Below are positions 1-5,991 of a stretch of 5,991 bases of DNA, one piece after another. A program made the translations under genes and the position numbers. The DNA is from Acidobacteriota bacterium (lineage in GTDB: Bacteria; Acidobacteriota; Terriglobia; Acidiferrales; UBA7541): the NCBI GenBank assembly GCA_003224515.1, contig QHZC01000261.1:11821-17811 (forward strand), given 5' to 3'. The notes under the pieces were generated by a model. It saw nothing but the letters and a program-made list of their open reading frames with translations. It ran no database searches and was not told where the DNA came from. Each line of letters starts with the position of its first letter. Positions within the stretch are counted from its first letter, which is position 1.

Positions 1-49
1 GATCGGGCACGGTGATTTTACCGTTCCTGGAATTCGGGACAACGCTCAT
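1..49 (-). CDS. panB: Start of a probable 3-methyl-2-oxobutanoate hydroxymethyltransferase (partial at window edge)
   Basis: Only 16 codons are present: MSVVPNSRNGKITVPD, with the next codon beginning with C. The KITVPD segment after a short variable N-terminus resembles the start of PanB (typically ITVPDLRARK, then the TAYDxP motif), and a Leu codon would fit the next position. PanB adds a hydroxymethyl group from methylene-tetrahydrofolate to 2-oxoisovalerate, the first committed step of pantothenate and hence coenzyme A synthesis, in the cytoplasm. The start is well supported by the Shine-Dalgarno at 55-59. The identity rests on a very short peptide, and a different protein is possible. 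The 140-bp gap and the structured leader suggest regulation separate from the upstream operon. Confidence 0.5.
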   Translation of the reverse strand, partial: MSVVPNSRNGKITVPD

Positions 50-54
50 GGTGG

Positions 55-59
55 CCTCC
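55..59 (-). promoter_or_regulatory. Ribosome binding site of the panB-like gene
   Basis: GGAGG on the minus strand, five bases (CCACC) before the ATG at 49. This strong Shine-Dalgarno supports a real gene start at the window edge. Confidence 0.75.
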
Positions 60-85
60 GGTGCCGCTCCCTACCTTTGGGAAGG

Positions 86-102
86 TGGCCGCCGAGCGGC
101 CA
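86..102. repeat. Perfect 7-bp inverted repeat (hairpin) in the panB leader
   Basis: TGGCCGC and GCGGCCA flank the three bases CGA. The stem is GC-rich and would be stable in RNA from either strand. No run of T follows it in either direction, so a rho-independent terminator for hpnB is not supported. Its outer arm overlaps the sequence that can pair with 63-69. Confidence 0.6.
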
Positions 103-142
103 ACGGGATACAGCCCTGTACTTCACCTTTACGCAGGATAAC

Positions 143-177
143 AAATTTCGATGCGCAAAACTAGAAATTTAGATGCG
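143..177. repeat. Two direct repeats of AAATTTnGATGCG spaced 22 bp apart
   Basis: AAATTTCGATGCG (143-155) and AAATTTAGATGCG (165-177) match at 12 of 13 positions, with a start-to-start distance of 22 bp, about two helical turns. They lie just downstream of the hpnB stop and upstream of the GC-rich panB leader, where a promoter would be expected. They could be paired binding sites for a regulator, or chance. Confidence 0.5.
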
Positions 178-189
178 GCGCAATGCGAA

Positions 190-1344
190 TTAGTTTCTTC
201 GCAACGCTTGCGCGCGCCCCTTCCATTGGCCGCCGCGGCCGAGCCAGTAGCGCACCGCCGAAACACACGTCGCGTAGCCATAGAACACCGCCGCGAACGG
301 CAACGTCAAAGCCCAGAGCCAGGGAAAACCGTAAAATCGGACCGTCGCGCCGTAGGTCGCCGTCATGATGGAAATGGCCGTGCTCGCCAGCAACCATCCC
401 GGATCATCCAGGGTGAAAAAAGCAATCCACGCAGGCAAGTAGGTTACAAACAAGCCGATCAGTGTGGCCATAAGCAACAGGAAGGAATAGCGCAGTTGGG
501 TGAAAGCGGTGCGCGCAATCAGGTCGCGAATTTCCGCGAAAGTTCCGTAGCTCCGCAGACTCACGCTCGTGCGCGTGAGCCCCATCCAGATTTTTCCGCC
601 GCTTTTCTTCACGGCGCGCGCGAGCGCACAGTCGTCAATCACCTCTCCACGAATTGCGGCCATCCCGCCGATGCGGTCGATAGCGCTGCGGCGCAACAGA
701 ATGCAACCGCCCGCCGCTCCAGCCGTGCTGGCTTTCGGGTCAGCAATCCAGCGCGGCGGATAGAGCATCAGGAAAAAATAGAGAAATGGCGGAATCAGAA
801 GCCGTTCAGAAAATGTCTTCGCTTGCAGGAGCACCATGAGCGACGCGAGGTCAAGCGAATCTCCGACCGCGCGGAAAACCAGGCGGCGCAAAGTGTCTGG
901 CGCATGCACCACATCCGCATCGCTGAACCAAAAGAATACCGGCATCTTTTTCCTCGCCGCAGAAACCGCTTCGTTCAGCGCCCAGAGTTTTCCGGTCCAG
1001 CCTGGCGCGAGCGGAGCCGCCGAGTGAATGTTCACGCGCTGCGATGCGCCGGATTCATTTGCGGCTTGTTCGGCGAGCGCAGCGGTGCCATCCTCGCTGT
1101 GATCGTCAACTAGGATGATCGAGAATTCTCCGGGATAGTCTTGCTTCGCTAACGAGAGAATTGCTTGGAAAATGGTCTGGGCTTCATTGCGTGCCGGAAC
1201 AATGACGGTGACGCGCGGCCAATTTTCTAAAGGTTTCAGTTCGAGACGGTCTTCGCGGACGCGCCAAAACTGTCCGCGCGCCAGGAGCAGATAGATCCAG
1301 ATGGACAGCGGAACCGCGGCGAGAAGAGTCGGTGGCAGAGGCAC
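190..1344 (-). CDS. hpnB: Membrane-anchored family 2 glycosyltransferase, hopanoid-associated HpnB type
   Basis: A 384-residue glycosyltransferase of GT-A fold. An N-terminal membrane segment (about residues 6-22) precedes the nucleotide-sugar domain: VTVIVPARNEA (45-55), DDHSEDGT (80-87), GWTGKLWALNEA (115-126), the metal-binding DAD (142-144), AGGCILLRR (211-219), the putative catalytic acid region EVIDD (234-238) and QLRYS (283-287). Hydrophobic segments at about 183-197, 288-310, 316-332 and 342-362 anchor the C-terminus, and the protein ends with GRGGQWKGRAQ. The GWTGKLWA motif, the RTAFTQLRYS region and the tail match HpnB, a glycosyltransferase found in hopanoid gene clusters whose exact reaction is not firmly established. 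Carotenoid or other lipid glycosyltransferases of the same group remain possible. The start is GTG, 21 bp after iorB copy 2 stops; an in-frame stop at 1348-1350 rules out a longer N-terminus. No clear Shine-Dalgarno is visible, which fits translational coupling to the preceding gene. Confidence 0.85.
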   Translation of the reverse strand: MPLPPTLLAAVPLSIWIYLLLARGQFWRVREDRLELKPLENWPRVTVIVPARNEAQTIFQAILSLAKQDYPGEFSIILVDDHSEDGTAALAEQAANESGASQRVNIHSAAPLAPGWTGKLWALNEAVSAARKKMPVFFWFSDADVVHAPDTLRRLVFRAVGDSLDLASLMVLLQAKTFSERLLIPPFLYFFLMLYPPRWIADPKASTAGAAGGCILLRRSAIDRIGGMAAIRGEVIDDCALARAVKKSGGKIWMGLTRTSVSLRSYGTFAEIRDLIARTAFTQLRYSFLLLMATLIGLFVTYLPAWIAFFTLDDPGWLLASTAISIMTATYGATVRFYGFPWLWALTLPFAAVFYGYATCVSAVRYWLGRGGQWKGRAQALRRN

Positions 1345-1365
1345 GCGCTATTCTGTAATAAGCCG

Positions 1366-3516
1366 CTATGCCAGATCCTCGGCGCGGATGGGCAACCGGC
1401 GAATCGGCTTGCCGGTGGCCGCGAAAATCGCGTTGCACACGGCAGGAGCGATCGGCGGAGTGCCGGGTTCGCCGGCCCCGCCCGGAGCTTCGTTGCTCGG
1501 CAGGATGTGGACTTCGACCTGCGGCATTTCGTTCACACGCAACAATTCATAGTCGTGAAAATTGCTTTGCACCACGCGGCCCTTGTTGATGGTGATCTGA
1601 CCCTTAAGCGCGGCGGCCAAGCCGTAAACAATCCCGCCTTCCATCTGAGCCGCAACCGTGTCTGGGTTGACATGGCGGCCGCAGTCCACAGCACAGACAA
1701 CGCGATGCACGCGCACTTCGCCGGAGCTGCGGCTCACACTGACTTCCGCAACTTCGGCAACAAAACTTCCAAACGACTCCACCACCGCGATGCCGCGCGT
1801 GCGACCTACGGGCAGCGGCTTTCCCCAGCCCGCTTTTTCGGCGGCAAGTTCCAGCACGCCACGATGGCGCGGTGCATTGGCCAGAAGTTTCCGCCTGAAT
1901 TCGAAGGGGTCCTTGCCACCAGCTTTTGCCAGGTCATCGACAAAGCTTTCCACTATGTAGCCGTTCTGCGAATTTCCCACCGAGCGCCAGAAGCCCACGG
2001 GCACTCCCGTTTCCGTCAAAACGTATTCGCAGAGAAAATTCGGAATGCCGTACTTCATCTCAACGATGCCTTCGACCGAACTATTATCGAGACCATTCTT
2101 CACCGAGCCAGGAAAGAACCGTGACATGATCGACGGGCTCACGACGCGGCTCTTCCATGCCACCGGCCACCCATCGGCATCAAGCCCCGCCGTGATCGTG
2201 GTGTACGCCGCCGGCCGGTAGAAGTCATGCTGCATGTCGTCTTCGCGGGACCACGTGACCAGCACTGGCGCGCCCCTAGCTTTCGAAATTTCCACCGCTT
2301 CGGTAATGAAATCCTGTTCCGCGCGGCGTCCGAAGCCGCCGCCAACATATGTGGTGTGGACGCGCACCTGTTCCGGCTTCAGCCCGGTGATTTTGGCACT
2401 GGTGTTTTGAGTGAAAGTCTGGAACTGCGTTGGAGCATAAATGTCGCAGCCATCCGTTCGAACGTCCGCGGCGCAATTCATGGGCTCCATGGTGGCGTGC
2501 GCAAGGAAAGGAACCTCGTAGGCGGCCTTGACTTTTTTCGCGGCACTAGCAAGAGCGGCATCGGCGTCGCCATCCTTGCGTGCGATGGCGCCGGGCTTTT
2601 CGGCAGCTGCAAGATAGAGCTTTCGGATGGCGTCGCTGGAATTGGCGGCGTTCGGACCCTCGTCCCAGGCGATTTGCAGTGCGCGGCGGCCTTCCATGGC
2701 GGACCAGGTGTTGTCCGCGACCACCGCAACGCCGGTTGAGATTTGCAGAACTTGCTTTACGCCGCGAATGCCTTTCGCCTTCGAATCGTCAAAACTCTTC
2801 ACCTTGCCGCCAAAGACGGGACAGCGCGCCACGACCGCGTGCTGGATGTTGGGCAAACGGACATCGATGCCAAAGCTTGCTTTGCCGTTGACCTTCGAAG
2901 GCGTATCGAGGCGCTTGGTGGGCTTGCCGATATACTTGTAGTCTTTCGGATCTTTCAGCGCCGGACTAGCGGGGACCGGAAGTTTCGCTGCTTCCACGGC
3001 CAATACTCCGTAGCCTAACCGCTTGCTCGTGGCATTGTGCACAACGGCGCCGTTTTCCGCGTGACACGCCGAGGGCTCCACGTACCACTGCTTCGCGGCG
3101 GCTGCGATCAGCATTTCGCGAGCGGCGGCGCCCGCTTTCGTCAATGGTCCCCAAGACGAACGAACACTGGTGCTTCCCCCGGTGCCTTGTAGCCCGAAGA
3201 GCGGGTTGAAGTATTGAGGCGCTGCAGGAGCGAACTCGAAACTAATCTTCTTCCAGTCGAGCTCGAGCTCCTCAGCGAGCAACATTGCCAGCGACGTGAC
3301 AACCCCCTGGCCCATCTCGGACTTGTCGATAATGAGGGTGACAGCGTCATCGGGCGCGATGCGTACCCAGGCGTTCACGGCCGCCGGTTCAACGGGCGGC
3401 GCAGCGGCCAGGGCTTCGAATTTTCCCGGAAGATAAAAAGCAATGACCAGCGCAGTTCCGCCGCCGGCGCTTTTTTTCAGGAATTCGCGGCGCAACATCA
3501 CATTGGAAGATGACAC
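1366..3516 (-). CDS. iorB: Tat-exported molybdopterin-binding large subunit, isoquinoline 1-oxidoreductase beta type (copy 2)
   Basis: A second IorB-family protein, 716 residues from the preferred GTG start (710 if ATG 3498 is used). A twin-arginine signal (LRREFLK, residues 8-14) precedes a Gly/Ala-rich hydrophobic stretch ending near EALAAAPP. Family elements occur in the same order as in copy 1: DKSEMGQG (64-71), HATMEPMNC (340-348), GGGFGRR (392-398), REDDMQHDFYRPA (about 424-436), WRSVGNSQNG (about 510-519), VDCGRHVNP (610-618) and GAGEPG (680-685) with the expected catalytic Glu683. Both proteins end in RRLPIR..DLA. The copies are clearly paralogues, but substrate-facing stretches and loop lengths differ; copy 2 lacks part of a segment around residues 260-275 of copy 1. 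It starts 53 bp after copy 1 stops, and no second Fe-S subunit gene lies between them, so it may share the upstream small subunit. All cofactor motifs are intact, so it is not an obvious decaying duplicate. The substrate is unknown. Confidence 0.92.
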   Translation of the reverse strand: MSSSNVMLRREFLKKSAGGGTALVIAFYLPGKFEALAAAPPVEPAAVNAWVRIAPDDAVTLIIDKSEMGQGVVTSLAMLLAEELELDWKKISFEFAPAAPQYFNPLFGLQGTGGSTSVRSSWGPLTKAGAAAREMLIAAAAKQWYVEPSACHAENGAVVHNATSKRLGYGVLAVEAAKLPVPASPALKDPKDYKYIGKPTKRLDTPSKVNGKASFGIDVRLPNIQHAVVARCPVFGGKVKSFDDSKAKGIRGVKQVLQISTGVAVVADNTWSAMEGRRALQIAWDEGPNAANSSDAIRKLYLAAAEKPGAIARKDGDADAALASAAKKVKAAYEVPFLAHATMEPMNCAADVRTDGCDIYAPTQFQTFTQNTSAKITGLKPEQVRVHTTYVGGGFGRRAEQDFITEAVEISKARGAPVLVTWSREDDMQHDFYRPAAYTTITAGLDADGWPVAWKSRVVSPSIMSRFFPGSVKNGLDNSSVEGIVEMKYGIPNFLCEYVLTETGVPVGFWRSVGNSQNGYIVESFVDDLAKAGGKDPFEFRRKLLANAPRHRGVLELAAEKAGWGKPLPVGRTRGIAVVESFGSFVAEVAEVSVSRSSGEVRVHRVVCAVDCGRHVNPDTVAAQMEGGIVYGLAAALKGQITINKGRVVQSNFHDYELLRVNEMPQVEVHILPSNEAPGGAGEPGTPPIAPAVCNAIFAATGKPIRRLPIRAEDLA

Positions 3517-3521
3517 GAGTG

Positions 3522-3527
3522 CCCCCT
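3522..3527 (-). promoter_or_regulatory. Ribosome binding site of iorB copy 2, supporting a GTG start
   Basis: AGGGGG on the minus strand is followed by five bases (CACTC) and GTG at 3516. ATG codons at 3537 and 3498 are in frame but have weaker upstream signals. The GTG start also puts the Arg-Arg pair at residues 9-10, the same register as in copy 1. Confidence 0.55.
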
Positions 3528-3569
3528 GAGAAATCATCACGAAATGTCCGGGCCTGACAGATGGCCAGG

Positions 3570-5786
3570 CTAGGCCAAATCTTGGGATCGGATGGGCAAA
3601 CGCCGGACGCGCTTCCCGGTCGCGGCAAAAATCGCGTTGCACATGGCCGGGGCAACCACCGGCAATCCGGGCTCACCAATGCCTGTCGGCTCTTCTTTGC
3701 TCATCACCACGTGAACTTCGGTTTTCGGGGTCTCGTTAATCCGCGGCATCCCATAATCGTTGAAATTTGTCTGCTCGACGCGGCCTCCGCTGATGGTGAT
3801 GGCGTCATGCAAAGCGGCGGAGAGGCCGTAGATGGCCGCGCTCTCGACTTGCGCGCGGACACCCTCCGGATTGATCGGCCGGCCGCAATCTACCGCGTAA
3901 ACGATGCGATGCACTTTCACGGCGCCGTCTTTGACGCTGGCTTCCACCACGGCGGCAGTGTAGCTCTCAAAAGAAAAGTATCCGGCAATTCCGCGTGAAA
4001 CACCCTTTGGCAGCGGCTTGCCCCAACCGGCTTTTTCAGCCGCCAGGCGCAACACGCCCTTAAGGCGAGCGGTATCGAGCGGCTTGTTCTCCTTCGGGTT
4101 GGTGAAGTCGGGGATCTTGCGATCATTTCCAATGAGGCGCAGGCGAAATTCCAGCGGATCGGCGCCGGCTGCAGCAGCGAGTTCATCCACAAACGATTCG
4201 ACGACAAAGCCACTGGTGGAATGCTCGACGGAGCGCCACCAGGCGCGCGGCACGGAAGATTTTGCCAGCGTGTATTCGATGCGGTAGTTCGGCGTTTGAT
4301 AGGGAATGAACGCCGCGGTGGCAAATTCGGACTTTTCCGGGTTCTCTTCGCCCTTCGGACCCCACATGGCCTCGATGGAGGTAGAAGTCTGGAAGTGTTT
4401 CCAAGCGGCAAGATCGCCTTTTGCGTCCAGCGCGCCGGAGAAATGATGATAAGAAGCGGGGCGATAGAAGCCATGCTGCATATCGTCTTCGCGGGTCCAA
4501 AATACCATGACCGGCTTGCCGGAAATCTTGGCCACTTGCGCTGCTTCCATGACGAAGTCCGCCTGATAGCGCCGGCCGAAGCCGCCCCCCATCAGAGTGG
4601 TATGAACAATGACGGATTCAGGGGGGAGCTTTGAAACGCCGGCGATGACCCCTTGTGCCCACTGCGGCGCTTGCGTTGGTATCCACGCTTCCGCGCCATC
4701 GGGCCGGATGTGCACGGTGCAGTTCATTGGCTCCATGGTGGCGTGAGCCGCGAACGGAAATTCGTAGAGCGCTTCAACTTTTTTCGCGGCGCTGTTGAGG
4801 GCGGCGTCCGCATCGCCGTCATTGCGAACGACCTTGCCGGGCTTGACTACGTTGTCGAGAAACTGCTGGCGCAGCGAAGCAGAAGATTCGGAAGCGGCTG
4901 GGCCTTCATCCCAGGTGATCTGAAGGGCTTTGCGGCCCTGGATGACCGCCCAGGAATTATCCCCCAGGACGGCAACGCCGCCAGCGGTGAAGGCGCCCTG
5001 GCCCACGGGATCGATGGCAAAGACGTCGCGCACTCCGGGCACAGCCTTGGTCTTTGCGGCGTCAAAGGATTTCACTTTTCCGCCGAAAACGGGACAGCGG
5101 GCGATGACGGCGTAGAGCATGCCCGGCACGCGTGAATCGAGGCCGAAGATTGCGGCACCGGTAGCCTTGTCGCGGCTCTCAAAGCGCCTGGTGTCGTGGC
5201 CGACGATGGTGAAATCGTCGGAATTTTTGAGCGCGACGGTGTTGAAGTCCGGCACGGGGAGTTTCGCCGCGTCGGAAACCAGTTCGCCATAGGTGAGGAA
5301 ACTCTTGCGGGCGCCGTGGAGAATGCCTCCGTCCTGGGCTTTGCAGGTATCAGGACTTACGTTCCAGCGGGCCGCTGCGGCAGAAATAAGCATTTCACGC
5401 GCAGCTGCGCCTGCGCGGCGCAAGGGCAGCCAGGAGCCCGAGACGCTGCCGCTGCCGCCTGTTCCGTGGTCATAAATCTTGGGATTGGTCGGCGCTTGCT
5501 CTATCTTCACATGCTTCCAATCCAGGCACAGTTCTTCCGCCAGGATCATGGGAAGAGCGGTCATGATGCCCTGGCCCATTTCCGATTTGCCGAGAATGAG
5601 CGTGACGCGATTGTCGGGCGTGAGGCGGACCCAGGCTTCGAAAGGGTTAGGTGGTTTCTTTTCCTGCTCCTGCGCTTGATCGGCAAAAGCGCGCGGAGAA
5701 AGATGGAAGCCGATGACCAGCGCCGCACCTCCGGCGGCGCCAGTCTTGAGAAAATCACGGCGGTTTACAACCGGAGCTATTGCCAT
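3570..5786 (-). CDS. iorB: Tat-exported molybdopterin-binding large subunit, isoquinoline 1-oxidoreductase beta type (copy 1)
   Basis: A 738-residue protein of the xanthine dehydrogenase/aldehyde oxidase superfamily, IorB branch; the length is normal for the family. From the ATG chosen by its ribosome binding site, a twin-arginine signal (NRRDFLK, residues 8-14) is followed by a hydrophobic Gly/Ala stretch and a likely AFA-D processing region, so the folded cofactor-loaded protein is probably exported by Tat. Visible elements: GKSEMGQG (66-73), an a/b-hammerhead-like segment (about 209-242), HATMEPMNC (348-356), the molybdopterin-binding glycine motif GGGFGRR (400-406), VDCGRPINPEG (632-642) and GIGEPG (702-707), whose Glu705 corresponds to the catalytic Glu of the superfamily. 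The reaction would be hydroxylation of an N-heterocycle or oxidation of an aldehyde using water, with electrons going to the small subunit encoded upstream. The loop WRSVEHSTSG (about 517-526) differs from copy 2. The substrate is unknown; an aldehyde or nicotinate dehydrogenase is an alternative reading. Confidence 0.93.
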   Translation of the reverse strand: MAIAPVVNRRDFLKTGAAGGAALVIGFHLSPRAFADQAQEQEKKPPNPFEAWVRLTPDNRVTLILGKSEMGQGIMTALPMILAEELCLDWKHVKIEQAPTNPKIYDHGTGGSGSVSGSWLPLRRAGAAAREMLISAAAARWNVSPDTCKAQDGGILHGARKSFLTYGELVSDAAKLPVPDFNTVALKNSDDFTIVGHDTRRFESRDKATGAAIFGLDSRVPGMLYAVIARCPVFGGKVKSFDAAKTKAVPGVRDVFAIDPVGQGAFTAGGVAVLGDNSWAVIQGRKALQITWDEGPAASESSASLRQQFLDNVVKPGKVVRNDGDADAALNSAAKKVEALYEFPFAAHATMEPMNCTVHIRPDGAEAWIPTQAPQWAQGVIAGVSKLPPESVIVHTTLMGGGFGRRYQADFVMEAAQVAKISGKPVMVFWTREDDMQHGFYRPASYHHFSGALDAKGDLAAWKHFQTSTSIEAMWGPKGEENPEKSEFATAAFIPYQTPNYRIEYTLAKSSVPRAWWRSVEHSTSGFVVESFVDELAAAAGADPLEFRLRLIGNDRKIPDFTNPKENKPLDTARLKGVLRLAAEKAGWGKPLPKGVSRGIAGYFSFESYTAAVVEASVKDGAVKVHRIVYAVDCGRPINPEGVRAQVESAAIYGLSAALHDAITISGGRVEQTNFNDYGMPRINETPKTEVHVVMSKEEPTGIGEPGLPVVAPAMCNAIFAATGKRVRRLPIRSQDLA

Positions 5787-5790
5787 CGGA

Positions 5791-5797
5791 CACCTCA
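5791..5797 (-). promoter_or_regulatory. Ribosome binding site of iorB copy 1
   Basis: The minus strand reads TGAGGTG followed by TCCG and ATG. This good Shine-Dalgarno match places the start at 5786 rather than at the in-frame ATG at 5813, and leaves the twin-arginine motif near the N-terminus as expected. Confidence 0.7.
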
Positions 5798-5809
5798 GAA
5801 TGTGTTGCG

Positions 5810-5823
5810 GCAACCGTGGTTGC
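5810..5823. repeat. Short inverted repeat between iorA and iorB copy 1
   Basis: GCAACC and GGTTGC are perfect reverse complements separated by two bases. In the minus-strand transcript they could form a 5-bp stem with a 4-nt loop. The repeat lies in the 47-bp spacer, about 12 nt upstream of the ribosome binding site of the first large subunit. No T-tract follows, so it is not a convincing terminator. It might be a processing or stability hairpin that sets subunit ratios, or chance. Confidence 0.4.
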
Positions 5824-5833
5824 TGAAGATAGC

Positions 5834-5991
5834 TTAAGCGGCGGACTTTGCTTTGCCCGCCTGCATGGACGCGGCGCGGTGGATGGCCTTGCGGATGCGC
5901 TGGTAGGTGCCGCAGCGGCAGATGTTGCCGCTCATGGCATCGTCGATATCGGAGTCGGTCGGGTTGGGTTTCTTGGAAAGTAGCGCCACTG
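5834..5991 (-). CDS. iorA: Isoquinoline 1-oxidoreductase-type [2Fe-2S] small subunit, C-terminal part (partial at window edge)
   Basis: Only the last 51 codons and the TAA stop are in the window; the 5' part lies beyond the right edge. The visible tail contains SDIDDAMSGNICRCGTYQRI followed by RKAIHRAA, the C-terminal helical [2Fe-2S] domain of the small subunits of xanthine dehydrogenase/aldehyde oxidase-type molybdenum hydroxylases. The two cysteines of the CRC motif are ligands of one of the two clusters. GTYQRI is characteristic of the IorA-like branch, in which only two subunits (Fe-S and Mo) are used and no FAD subunit is needed. In this family the protein passes electrons from the molybdenum centre to an external acceptor. 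A short Ala/Lys-rich tail follows the domain. The stop is 47 bp before the start of the adjacent large subunit, as expected for an iorAB-type operon. The family call is firm; the substrate cannot be read from it. Confidence 0.93.
   Translation of the reverse strand, partial: VALLSKKPNPTDSDIDDAMSGNICRCGTYQRIRKAIHRAASMQAGKAKSAA

Larger units (their letters stand above)
50..189 (-). promoter_or_regulatory. Gene-free region between hpnB and panB: probable promoter and structured 5' leader
   Basis: These 140 bp contain no gene I can support. The part next to hpnB (about 121-189) is AT-richer and carries two direct repeats; the part next to panB is GC-rich and rich in inverted repeats. On the minus strand GCCGCTC (94-100) can pair locally within the 86-102 hairpin or, with seven matches, with GAGCGGC (63-69) close to the ribosome binding site. 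CTTCC in the arm near 80-84 could also pair with the Shine-Dalgarno GGAGG using one G-U pair. A near-copy of the ribosome-binding segment occurs 34 bp upstream (84-94 against 50-60, 10 of 11 matching). This suggests a leader that controls panB, but I cannot match it to a riboswitch class from memory, and no strong -35/-10 pair is evident. Confidence 0.4.

Noticed and set aside
86..102. Rho-independent terminator after hpnB
   Set aside because: The hairpin is strong, but no T-run follows in either direction and it lies about 90 bp beyond the stop, next to the panB start.
136..149. Resemblance of GGATAACAAATTTC to part of the E. coli lac operator
   Set aside because: It has a one-base insertion and lacks the dyad partner, in an unrelated GC-rich genome context; it is most likely coincidence.
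151..1113. Long plus-strand open frame (320 codons) opposite the glycosyltransferase
   Set aside because: It is Arg/Gln/Ala-rich with no recognisable domain and lies wholly antisense to a well-supported gene. High GC content makes such antisense frames common.
1507..2124. Plus-strand open frames antisense to both iorB genes, including 5196-5837
   Set aside because: They mirror the conserved coding frames on the minus strand, lack family motifs and have no convincing ribosome binding sites.
3517..3642. Longer N-terminus for iorB copy 2, starting at 3642 or 3537
   Set aside because: The 3642 start would overlap copy 1 by 73 bp and place the Tat motif over 50 residues inside. The AGGGGG-GTG signal at 3516 gives the same Arg-Arg register as copy 1.
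5787..5813. Longer N-terminus for iorB copy 1, starting at ATG 5813
   Set aside because: The TGAGGTG ribosome binding site lies inside that extension and points to the ATG at 5786.
1..5991. CRISPR arrays, tRNA or rRNA genes, insertion sequences, phage or defence genes
   Set aside because: No regularly spaced repeats, cloverleaf-like segments, transposase motifs or terminal inverted repeats were seen. The window is nearly filled by metabolic genes on one strand.

Overview
The window is a gene-dense, GC-rich stretch of bacterial chromosome in which every supportable gene lies on the minus strand, so the biological order runs from high to low coordinates. It reads: 3' end of an isoquinoline 1-oxidoreductase-type [2Fe-2S] small subunit (iorA-like, cut by the right edge); a Tat-exported molybdopterin-binding large subunit (iorB copy 1); a second, diverged large subunit (iorB copy 2); a membrane-anchored family 2 glycosyltransferase of the hopanoid-associated HpnB type; a leader of about 140 bp without a gene; and the first 16 codons of what is probably panB, cut by the left edge. 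The organism is probably a member of the Acidobacteriota or a similar GC-rich soil lineage. That is inferred from the gene mix and protein style; no marker gene is present.

Region by region: 5834-5991 holds the small-subunit C-terminus with the CRC cluster motif. 5787-5833 is a short spacer with a small inverted repeat and the ribosome binding site of the next gene. 3570-5786 and 1366-3516 are two tandem large subunits. Each has a twin-arginine signal at residues 9-10, a GKSEMGQG/DKSEMGQG element, GGGFGRR, a C-terminal GEPG with the expected catalytic Glu, and the same tail (RRLPIR..DLA). 190-1344 is the glycosyltransferase, 21 bp after the second large subunit. 50-189 is a leader with direct repeats and possible mutually exclusive RNA pairings ahead of panB. 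1-49 is the panB start.

The short gaps (47, 53 and 21 bp) suggest that the small subunit, both large subunits and the glycosyltransferase are one transcription unit. The Mo-hydroxylase would be assembled with its Fe-S subunit and exported by Tat to act at the outer face of the inner membrane. The glycosyltransferase would act on a lipid at the same membrane. A shared pathway is only an inference. The most notable points are two large subunits apparently sharing one small subunit, a changed cofactor-loop motif in copy 1, the coupling to an HpnB-type enzyme, and the structured panB leader. I see no clear evidence of a wholly new system.
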